NCBI RefSeq assembly: GCF_014836875.1
Contig: NZ_JACSQC010000002.1
Coordinates: forward strand, 512,834 to 576,833
Length of the DNA: 64,000 nucleotides
Reading direction: 5' to 3'
Origin: Arthrobacter pullicola
Lineage (GTDB): Bacteria > Actinomycetota > Actinomycetes > Actinomycetales > Micrococcaceae
This document shows positions 50,723 through 58,212 of the stretch, piece after piece. Within the stretch, counting starts at the first letter, position 1. Each line of letters starts with the position of its first letter. A model generated the notes under the pieces. That model was not told where the DNA came from, made no database searches, and saw only the letters and a list, made by a program, of their open reading frames with translations. The translations under genes and the position numbers were made by a program.

Positions 50723-51910
50723 TCAGACCCGCGCGGCCAGCATCCCGTCGATGCTCTGCGGCGAGAGCGCGTGGTGGATGGCCAGCATGCTGGCGCCCAG
50801 CATCCCGGCCTCGAGCCCGGAGGCGGACTGCACAATCTGCAGGTGCTGCGTGGCCAGCGGCATGGTCCGGGAGTACACAACCTCCCGCACCCCGGCAATA
50901 AAGTGCTCTCCGGTGAGCGCCATCGATCCGCCGATGACGATCACGGACGGGTTCATCATGCTCAGGCATGCGGACAGGACCTCGCCGACGTCGCGCCCGG
51001 CCTGCCGGACGGCATGCACCGCCGCCCGTTCGCCCTGCGCCACCAGGGCTACGACGTCCGGGCCGTCCTCCGCGGGCAGGCCGGCGTCGCGCAGTTTCCG
51101 TGCCACAGCCGGCCCGGATGCGAGCGCTTCCAGACAGCCGAAGTTTCCGCACCGGCACAGCAGATCGGCTCCGCTGGGCACCCGGATATGGCCGATGTCC
51201 CCGGCCACCCCGTCCGCACCGCGCAGCAGCGCCCCGTTGCAGATGATTCCCGCGCCAATGCCGGTGGCGACTTTGACGAAAATCAGGTTCTCGACGTCGG
51301 GCCATGCGGCCTCCCGCTCCCCCATCGACATCACGTTCACATCGTTGTCCACCAGCACCGGCGCGTTGAAGTGGGCGCCCAGGTAGGCGGCGACGTCAAA
51401 ACCGTGCCAGCCGGGCATGATGGGCGGGTTGATCGGCCGGCCCGTACTGTATTCCACGGGTCCGGGCAGCCCGACGCCGACAGCCAGGAGGTCTCGCCCG
51501 GAACGCCCCAGCTGCTGGAGCAGGGCGCTGCCCAGTTCCACCACCGTGTCGAGGACGGTTTCCGGGCCTTCGCTGACCAGCAGATCGCGGGTGGCGTCCG
51601 CGAGGGCGGTGCCGGAAAGATCAGCCACCCCCACCCGCAGGTGGGACGCGCCGACGTCGACGCCCAGGACCACCAGTTTGCCGGCCTGCATCGCAATCTG
51701 GGCTGACGGGCGTCCGCCGGTTGAGGCGGCGTCCTCCACCGGAGCTACCAGTCCCAGGTCGATCAGCGAATCAACGCGCAGCGCGATGGTGGACCGGGCC
51801 ACTCCCACCAGCTCGGCCAGTTCGCTGCGGGTGCGGGGCTGGCCGTCACGCAGCAGCTGGAACAGTTCGCTGACGCCGGCGGAGGGCGTGTTCTTCCTTA
51901 GATCGACCAC
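50723..51910 (-). CDS. ROK family transcriptional regulator
   Basis: 395 residues from GTG 51910 (VVDLRKNTPSAG). HTH at about residues 14-50 (ELFQLLRDGQPRTRSELAELVGVARSTIALRVDSLIDLGLV), then a full ROK domain with GDIGHIRV and zinc motif CRCGNFGCLEA. Third gene of the minus-strand arm of a divergent sugar locus; likely senses the imported sugar. No good ribosome site at the chosen start, so the exact start is uncertain. Confidence 0.87.
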   Translation of the reverse strand: MVDLRKNTPSAGVSELFQLLRDGQPRTRSELAELVGVARSTIALRVDSLIDLGLVAPVEDAASTGGRPSAQIAMQAGKLVVLGVDVGASHLRVGVADLSGTALADATRDLLVSEGPETVLDTVVELGSALLQQLGRSGRDLLAVGVGLPGPVEYSTGRPINPPIMPGWHGFDVAAYLGAHFNAPVLVDNDVNVMSMGEREAAWPDVENLIFVKVATGIGAGIICNGALLRGADGVAGDIGHIRVPSGADLLCRCGNFGCLEALASGPAVARKLRDAGLPAEDGPDVVALVAQGERAAVHAVRQAGRDVGEVLSACLSMMNPSVIVIGGSMALTGEHFIAGVREVVYSRTMPLATQHLQIVQSASGLEAGMLGASMLAIHHALSPQSIDGMLAARV

Positions 51911-51977
51911 TGGGCAATTGAAGCATAGGGATCGGCGGAACTCCGCCGCCAACGGCCGCACCGTGTCCGCCGGAGTG

Positions 51978-53033
51978 TCATAGCGCGCCCTTGCGTCGGG
52001 TTCCCCGGACCGCGAACTTTTGCTGCAGCAGCACGGCCAGCACAATGATCGCCCCCTTGGTGACGGCCTGCACCGAGGTGTCCAGGTTGTTCTGGGTAAA
52101 CACATTGGTGAGAGTGCTGAAGAGCAGCACCCCCAGGACCGTGCCCACGATGGTTCCCCGGCCGCCGACCAGCAGCGTGCCGCCCACCACCACCGCGGCG
52201 ATGGCGTCGAGTTCATAGTAGAGGCCGTGCGTTGAGGTGCCTGCGGTGGTGCGCGCCATCATCATGATTCCGGCAATGCCGGCAGTGAGGCCGGAGAGGA
52301 TATACAGCCAGACAATGTGCCGTTTGACCCTGATGCCTGCGAGCCGGGCGGCTTCCAGGTTCCCGCCAATCGCTACCGTCCGGCGGCCGAAGGTAGTGCG
52401 GTTGAGCAGGAACCAGCCGATGGCGGCCACAACCGCGAAGATCCAGATCAGCAGCGGAACACCCAGCACGTTGGAGCGCAGCACCGCCAGGAAGTCGCGT
52501 TCGGTGACAATCTGCGTCCTGCGGCCGGAGATCAGTTCCGCGAGGCCCCGCGCGGCGACCAGCATGGCCAGGGTGGCGATAAAAGCCACGACGTTGCCGT
52601 AGGCGATGATGGTGCCGTTAACCAGTCCCGCCAGGGCCCCGACGGCGAGGGCCACTACGACCATCAGCAGCCAGCTGCTGTTCTGCGCAGCCAGCTGGAC
52701 GGAGGCCAGGGTCGCCACCACCGTGGTCAGTCCCATGACAGAGCCGACCGAGAGGTCGATGCCGCCGGCGGTGATCACAAAGGTCATGCCGATGCAGATG
52801 ACCCCAAGGATGGAGCCGTAGCTCAGGATGGTCAGCATGTTGTTGACGCTCATGAACTGGGAGCCGCTGGTGGCCGCACCAACCGCCACCAGCAGGGCCA
52901 GCGCGATGACCAGGCCCAGGCTTCGTGCACCCGACCCACCCAACATCCGGCGCCATCCCCCGCGGCGGGCCTCCGCCGGCGCGTCCTCTCCGCTGGGAGG
53001 CGGTTCCAGCGTTGTTGTGTTGTTCTCGCTCAC
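51978..53033 (-). CDS. Ribose/rare-sugar type ABC permease (RbsC-like)
   Basis: 351 residues with about ten membrane segments after a hydrophilic N-terminus. Typical CUT2 permease strings: GGIDLSVGSVMGL, GNVVAFIATLAMLVAARGLA, RTTFGRRTVAIGGNLEAARLAGI, VVVGGTLLVGGRGTIVGTVLG. GTG 53033 overlaps the ATPase stop by four bases. Confidence 0.93.
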   Translation of the reverse strand: MSENNTTTLEPPPSGEDAPAEARRGGWRRMLGGSGARSLGLVIALALLVAVGAATSGSQFMSVNNMLTILSYGSILGVICIGMTFVITAGGIDLSVGSVMGLTTVVATLASVQLAAQNSSWLLMVVVALAVGALAGLVNGTIIAYGNVVAFIATLAMLVAARGLAELISGRRTQIVTERDFLAVLRSNVLGVPLLIWIFAVVAAIGWFLLNRTTFGRRTVAIGGNLEAARLAGIRVKRHIVWLYILSGLTAGIAGIMMMARTTAGTSTHGLYYELDAIAAVVVGGTLLVGGRGTIVGTVLGVLLFSTLTNVFTQNNLDTSVQAVTKGAIIVLAVLLQQKFAVRGTRRKGAL

Positions 53034-54562
53034 GAGGCATTTCCTTTCAGGACGAGGTCGAGCACACCGTGCTCATCAATGTCGGCGGCGTCTCTCAATG
53101 CCAGGCTCCGGCCGGCGTCGAGCACCAGCACCCGGTCGGCCAGGCCGATGACCTCCTCAATCTCGCTGGAGACCACCACGATGGCCACGCCTTGAGCTGC
53201 GAGTTTGCGGATCAGTGAGTAGATTTCGGCTTTGGCGCCCACGTCCACGCCGCGGGTGGGCTCGTCCAGCAGCAGGATCCGGGTCCCGTGGATCAGCCAG
53301 CGGGCCAGCAGCACCTTCTGCTGGTTGCCGCCCGAGAGGGTCCTGGCCGGGCGGTCCGGATCCGCCGGCGTTAGATGAAGGGCCGTGGCCTGTTCCCGGG
53401 CCGCCTGTTTCTCGGCCCGTTCGTTCAGCAGCCCGCGGCGGGCAAACCGGGCGAAGGTGGAGAGCGTGGCGTTCTTGTAGATCGGTTCTTCCAGGATCAG
53501 GCCCTGGCTTTTCCGTTCTTCCGGGGATAATCCCATGCCCGCGTTGGTGGCGGCCCGCACTGAGCCTGGCCGCAGCTGCCTGCCCTGGACCAAGACGCTG
53601 CCGGTGCTGGCTTTGCGGGCACCGTAGATGGTTTCCAGGATTTCCGAGCGGCCCGACCCCACCAGTCCGGCCAGGCCCAGAATCTCCCCGGCCCGGACGG
53701 AAAAGCTGATGTCCTGAAAAGACCCAGACAGGCCCAGGTCCTGCACCTGGAGCAGCACCGGCGCCTCAGCCGGCAGCGGTTCCCGGGGCGGATAGACGTT
53801 GGTGGTTTCGCGTCCGGTCATCAGCCGGACCAGGTCACCGCGGGACACCGATTTCACCGGCAGCGAGGAGGCGGTGCTGCGGCCGTCCTTGATCACGGTG
53901 ATCCTGCTGCCGATCTGGTCAATCTCCTCCAGCCGGTGCGAAATGTAGACGATCGCGATGCCCTGGGCGGTGAGCTGGCGGATCACCCGGAACAGGTTCG
54001 CGACTTCCCCGGAGTCCAGGATGGCGCTGGGCTCGTCCATGATGATCAGGCGGGCATTGCGGGACAGCGCCCGGGCCAGGCTGACAATCTGCTTGCCGGC
54101 GGCGGAGAGGCTGCCCACTTCCGTGCCCGGCGAAAGCTCCTGGTGGCCCAGCCGCTGCAGCAGGGTGCGGGTCTCCTGCCGGGCATCCCTGACCCGCAGC
54201 ACTCCCCCGCGGGCATTTTCATGGCCCAGGAAAATGTTCTCCGTAACGTTCAGCCCGTCCACCACGTCCAGCTCCTGGTACATGGTGGCAATCCCCAGGT
54301 CCAGCGCCGCCGTCGGCGAGGCCAGGTCCACGGACTCGCCCTCCCAGCGGATCTCCCCACCGTCGGGCTGGTGCACACCGGAAAGCGCTTTGATCAGCGT
54401 GGACTTTCCGGCGCCGTTCTGGCCCAGCACGCAGTGCACCTCCCCCGGGAGCACCTCCAGATCAACCCCCTGCAGCGCCCGGACTCCAGCGAAGCTCTTG
54501 CTGAGATTCCGGACAACAAGCAGCGGCTTTACGGGTGTTGGGGCAGCGCTGGCCGTCGACAT
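53030..54562 (-). CDS. Sugar ABC transporter ATP-binding protein, two domains (RbsA-like)
   Basis: 510 residues from ATG 54562; earlier in-frame starts at 54574 and 54580 are possible because no site has a good Shine-Dalgarno. First cassette: GQNGAGKST, LSAAGKQIVSLARAL, LIIMDEP. Second cassette: degenerate Walker A GLVGSGRSE, signature LSGGNQQKVLLARW, ILLLDEPTRGVD. This is the normal CUT2 double-ATPase arrangement. Its lipoprotein partner lies divergently on the plus strand. Confidence 0.93.
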   Translation of the reverse strand: MSTASAAPTPVKPLLVVRNLSKSFAGVRALQGVDLEVLPGEVHCVLGQNGAGKSTLIKALSGVHQPDGGEIRWEGESVDLASPTAALDLGIATMYQELDVVDGLNVTENIFLGHENARGGVLRVRDARQETRTLLQRLGHQELSPGTEVGSLSAAGKQIVSLARALSRNARLIIMDEPSAILDSGEVANLFRVIRQLTAQGIAIVYISHRLEEIDQIGSRITVIKDGRSTASSLPVKSVSRGDLVRLMTGRETTNVYPPREPLPAEAPVLLQVQDLGLSGSFQDISFSVRAGEILGLAGLVGSGRSEILETIYGARKASTGSVLVQGRQLRPGSVRAATNAGMGLSPEERKSQGLILEEPIYKNATLSTFARFARRGLLNERAEKQAAREQATALHLTPADPDRPARTLSGGNQQKVLLARWLIHGTRILLLDEPTRGVDVGAKAEIYSLIRKLAAQGVAIVVVSSEIEEVIGLADRVLVLDAGRSLALRDAADIDEHGVLDLVLKGNAS

Positions 54563-54632
54563 GGAAGGGAGCATACACACTTATGTCGATGACCAGTAGT
54601 ATCTTGCAGTTTTTTCGGCGGACTTCTGTTAG

Positions 54633-54648
54633 TGTGACGGCCATCACG
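54633..54648. promoter_or_regulatory. CRP-like binding site in divergent control region
   Basis: TGTGA-CGGCCA-TCACG closely follows the CRP/GlxR pattern TGTGA-N6-TCACA, between the ATPase gene and the lipoprotein gene. Would place both arms of the locus under cAMP-type global control. Read by eye only. Confidence 0.55.
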
Positions 54649-54724
54649 ATGAGGTGCGGGGTGCGGAACAGTGCCTGCTTGCCTCTTCTGGACGTGCAAG
54701 ACCCCATCAACGGAGGAGAAAACC

Positions 54725-55771
54725 ATGCAGGCAGCACGCATGTCGGGCCGGAGGCAGCTCGTAACCACCGCGGCGTTCATCGCCGTCGGCGGGCTCGTCC
54801 TCACCGGATGTTCCAGCGGCGAAGAGACCAGCAGCGACCCGACCAACAATTCAGTGGAAGGCAACCAGGCCGAGGGCGACACCGTCGTTATCGGTTTCTC
54901 CGGTCCGGCTGCCGACCACGGCTGGCTCGGGGCCATCAACTCCGCGGCCCTCGCCGAAGCGGAGAAGCTCCCGGACGTTGAACTGCGGGTGGCGGAGGGC
55001 ACCAACGACGCCAATCTCCAGATCAGCCAGGTGGAGCAGTTCATCAACGAGGGCGTGGACGCCATTGTCCTGCTGCCCACCGACGGCGCCGCACTGACCG
55101 ACGTCGCCACCCGGGCCATGGAGGCCGGCATTCCGGTGATCAACGTGGACCGGGAGTTCTCCAGCCCGTTCGCCGCGCGCGCCACCGTCCTCGGCGACAA
55201 CTACGGCATGGGGGTCAGCGCCGGAACGTACATCTGCGAGCAGGTGGGCGACCAGCCCGACGCCGTGGTCGCGGAAATCGCCGGCATCGATTCCCTGCCG
55301 CTCACCCAGGACCGCAGCGCCGGGTTCAAGGACGCATTGGAGGGCTGCGGGCTGGAGGTCAGCAACCGGGTGGCAGCTGACTTCACTGTCCAGGGCGGGG
55401 AGGCTGCTACTTCACAATTGCTCGCGGCTGCCCCGGAGATTGATGCGCTCTGGAACCACGACGATGATCAGGGCATCGGCGTCCTGGCCGCCATCGACGC
55501 CGCCGGGCGGGACGAGTTCATCATGGTCGGCGGGGCAGGATCCGCCAACGCCATGCGGGAGATCCAGTCCGGCGAGGGCGTGCTCAAGGCAACGATCATC
55601 TATCCCTCCACCCAGGCCGCAGACGGTATCCGGCTGGCCCGGCTGGTGGTCCAGGACAAGGCCATGAGCGATCTGGTGGAGATCGAGGTCCCCAACCGGG
55701 TTGTCCTCAACGCGCCCGTTGTCACCAGCGAGAACGTGGAGAAGTATCTTCCCACCGCGTTCGAGTCCTGA
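54725..55771 (+). CDS. Sugar ABC transporter substrate-binding lipoprotein (CUT2, RbsB-like)
   Basis: 348 residues. GGAGGAG precedes ATG 54725. Lipobox LTGC with Cys29. Periplasmic-binding fold type I: VVIGFSGPAADHGWLGAINSAALAEAEK, EQFINEGVDAIVLLPTDGAAL, VINVDREF, WNHDDDQGIGVLAAI. Receives the substrate of the divergent ATPase/permease pair. First gene of the plus-strand arm; a GC-rich inverted repeat (CGGGCGGG 55781-55788, CCCGCCCG 55813-55820) follows. Confidence 0.92.
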   Translation: MQAARMSGRRQLVTTAAFIAVGGLVLTGCSSGEETSSDPTNNSVEGNQAEGDTVVIGFSGPAADHGWLGAINSAALAEAEKLPDVELRVAEGTNDANLQISQVEQFINEGVDAIVLLPTDGAALTDVATRAMEAGIPVINVDREFSSPFAARATVLGDNYGMGVSAGTYICEQVGDQPDAVVAEIAGIDSLPLTQDRSAGFKDALEGCGLEVSNRVAADFTVQGGEAATSQLLAAAPEIDALWNHDDDQGIGVLAAIDAAGRDEFIMVGGAGSANAMREIQSGEGVLKATIIYPSTQAADGIRLARLVVQDKAMSDLVEIEVPNRVVLNAPVVTSENVEKYLPTAFES

Positions 55772-55880
55772 GTCCCGGTGCGGGCGGGGCGTTCCACGCT
55801 TGGGCTGCCCTGCCCGCCCGGGTCCACGCCGCCGGAGAACACAGCGGGAAGTCCGCGGAAACAGGAAACGAGGAGAGCGA

Positions 55881-57071
55881 ATGGACGTCGACAAGCCACT
55901 GCGGGTGGCGCTGATAGGCCACGGATTCATGGGCGCGGCCCATTCCCAGGCGTGGCGGGTGGCCGGGAGGTTCTTCGATCTGCCGCGGCAGCCCCGGATG
56001 ACGCTGCTGGTGGGCAGGGATGCCCGCCGCACGGAAGCCGCGGCCCGGAAGTGGGGTTGGGAGGAAACCTCCACGGACTGGGAGGAAGCGGTCCAGCGGG
56101 AGGACATCGACGTCGTCGACATCGTCACGCCGGGCGCCTCCCACGCGCAGATCGCCATCGCCGCACTGCAGGCAGGCAAGCACGTGCTGTGTGAGAAGCC
56201 GCTGGCCAACACCGTCCAGGAAGCGCAGGCCATGGCCGACGCCGCTGCCCGGGCAGCTGACCACGGCACCCGGGCGATGGTGGGGTTCACCTACCGCCGG
56301 CTCCCGGCCGCAACCCACGCCCGGGACCTGGTGGCAGCCGGTGCCGTTGGCACGGTGCGTCAGGTGCGGGCCGCCTATCTGCAGGACTGGCTGGTTGACG
56401 CCGAGGCGCCGCTGACCTGGCGGCTGGACCGGGACCAGGCCGGGTCCGGCGTGCTGGGCGACCTTGGCGCCCACGCCGTGGACCTGGCCCAGTACGTAAC
56501 CGGCCAGCAGCTCACCGAGGTCAGCGGCACCCTGGAAACCCTGGTGGCTACCCGGCCGCTGCCGGCCGCAGCGGCCGCACCCGGCAGCACCGGGCTGGGC
56601 GCGGCGGCAGGCACCGGCGGGCGCGGACCGGTCACGGTGGATGACGCCGCCTATTTCAGCGGCCGTTTCTCCGACGGTGTCCTTGGTTCCTTCGAAGCCA
56701 GCCGGATGGCCACCGGCCGCAAGAACGCCCTGCGGCTGGAGGTTTCCGGCAGCCTCGGCGCCGTGCACTTTGATCTGGAGGACCTGAACTTCCTGGACTA
56801 CTACGACTACACCGCCCCGCCCGCACGGCAGGGCTTCACCCGGATCATGGTCACCGAACCGGTGCATCCCTATGTCTCCGCGTGGTGGCCGGCCGGCCAT
56901 TCGCTGGGCTATGAGCACGGTTTTGTCCACCAGGCCAAGGACTTCGTGGAGGCCATTGCCGCTGGAACCCAGCCCATGCCGTCGTTCGCTGACGGATTCC
57001 AGGTCCAGCAGGTGCTCGACGCCGTCTCCCGCAGTTCCGGTAAGTCCAGCGTCTGGACCCCGGTGCAGTAG
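55881..57071 (+). CDS. Gfo/Idh/MocA family oxidoreductase
   Basis: 396 residues. Nucleotide-binding VALIGHGFMGAAHSQAW, EKPLA catalytic-lysine motif (HVLCEKPLANTVQEA), and a C-terminal domain with DLGAHAVDLAQYVTG. A low-complexity Ala/Gly insert lies at about residues 230-250. Oxidises a sugar or cyclitol hydroxyl with NAD(P). GAGGAGAG precedes ATG 55881. The pairing with a TIM-barrel isomerase is typical of inositol or 3-keto-sugar catabolism; the sugar is unknown. Confidence 0.9.
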   Translation: MDVDKPLRVALIGHGFMGAAHSQAWRVAGRFFDLPRQPRMTLLVGRDARRTEAAARKWGWEETSTDWEEAVQREDIDVVDIVTPGASHAQIAIAALQAGKHVLCEKPLANTVQEAQAMADAAARAADHGTRAMVGFTYRRLPAATHARDLVAAGAVGTVRQVRAAYLQDWLVDAEAPLTWRLDRDQAGSGVLGDLGAHAVDLAQYVTGQQLTEVSGTLETLVATRPLPAAAAAPGSTGLGAAAGTGGRGPVTVDDAAYFSGRFSDGVLGSFEASRMATGRKNALRLEVSGSLGAVHFDLEDLNFLDYYDYTAPPARQGFTRIMVTEPVHPYVSAWWPAGHSLGYEHGFVHQAKDFVEAIAAGTQPMPSFADGFQVQQVLDAVSRSSGKSSVWTPVQ

Positions 57072-57100
57072 CCCCCTTTCCCCTGACCCAAGGAGTACTT

Positions 57101-58102
57101 ATGTCCCGCCCAGTCACCCTGTTCACCGGCCAGTGGGCCGATCTGCCCCTGGAGGAAGTTGCCCGGCTCGCGTCCGGCTGGGGTTACGACGGCCTGGAAA
57201 TCGCCTGCTGGGGAGACCATCTGGACCCCTGGCGCTGGGATGATGAGGCCTATATCCAGGACCGGTTGGCGATCCTGGAGAAGTACAACCTCAGCGTGTA
57301 CGCGATTTCCAATCATCTCAAGGGCCAGGCCGTGTGCGACGACCCGATCGACCAGCGGCACCGGGACATCCTCCCGGACCGGGTCTGGGGCGACGGCGAA
57401 CCCGAGGGGGTCCGGCAGCGGGCTGCCGAGGAACTGAAGCACACCGCCCGGCTGGCCGCCGCCCTGGACGTGAAGACGGTCATCGGGTTCACCGGTTCCT
57501 CGATCTGGAAGTATGTGGCGATGTTCCCGCCGGTCTCCGCGGCGGCCATCGACGCCGGCTACCAGGACTTCGCCGACCGCTGGAACCCCATCCTCGATGT
57601 CTTCGACGAGGTGGGCGTGCGGTTCGCCCACGAGGTCCATCCCAGCGAAATCGCCTACGACTACTGGACCACCCAGCGGGCCCTGGAAGCGATCGGCCAC
57701 CGGCCGGCGTTCGGACTGAACTGGGACCCCAGCCACTTCGTCTGGCAGGACCTGGATCCGGTCAGCTTCCTCTGGGACTTCCAGGACCGGATTTACCACG
57801 TGGACTGCAAGGACACGAAGAAGCGCCTGGGCAACGGCCGCAACGGCAGGCTCGGCTCCCACCTGCCCTGGGCCGACCCGCGGCGCGGCTGGGACTTCGT
57901 CTCCACCGGTCACGGCGACGTGCCCTGGGAGGACGCCTTCCGGATGCTCAACAGCATCGGCTACGACGGTCCGGTGTCCGTGGAATGGGAAGACGCCGGC
58001 ATGGACCGCCTGGTGGGAGCGCCGGAGGCCCTGGCGTTCGTGCGGTCCCTGGCCCTCGATCCGCCGCAGGCTGCCTTCGACGCTGCCTTCTCCTCGCACT
58101 GA
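57101..58102 (+). CDS. Sugar phosphate isomerase/epimerase (AP-endonuclease-2-like TIM barrel)
   Basis: 333 residues, AAGGAG five bases before ATG 57101. TIM-barrel pattern with metal-ligand candidates: GYDGLEIACWGDHLDPW, VRFAHEVHPSEIAYDYWTT, GLNWDPSHFVWQ, IYHVDCKDTK, GPVSVEWEDAGMD. Family includes inosose isomerase/dehydratase and 3-keto-hexose enzymes. Follows the oxidoreductase by 29 bases, probably acting on its keto product. Confidence 0.88.
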   Translation: MSRPVTLFTGQWADLPLEEVARLASGWGYDGLEIACWGDHLDPWRWDDEAYIQDRLAILEKYNLSVYAISNHLKGQAVCDDPIDQRHRDILPDRVWGDGEPEGVRQRAAEELKHTARLAAALDVKTVIGFTGSSIWKYVAMFPPVSAAAIDAGYQDFADRWNPILDVFDEVGVRFAHEVHPSEIAYDYWTTQRALEAIGHRPAFGLNWDPSHFVWQDLDPVSFLWDFQDRIYHVDCKDTKKRLGNGRNGRLGSHLPWADPRRGWDFVSTGHGDVPWEDAFRMLNSIGYDGPVSVEWEDAGMDRLVGAPEALAFVRSLALDPPQAAFDAAFSSH

Positions 58103-58134
58103 CTTCCTCGCACTGGACTTTCTCCTCGCGCTGA

Positions 58135-58174
58135 ACAGCAGGGACCCGGGGCCTTGGCCCCGGGTCCCTGCTGT
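58135..58174. terminator. Bidirectional terminator hairpin
   Basis: ACAGCAGGGACCCGGGGCC pairs perfectly with GGCCCCGGGTCCCTGCTGT, nineteen base pairs with a two-base TT turn. Sits between the convergent isomerase and glycosidase genes. Confidence 0.85.
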
Positions 58175-58212
58175 GTTCGGTGCTTATGCCTCAGGGGCTG
58201 ACTCCATGGCGG

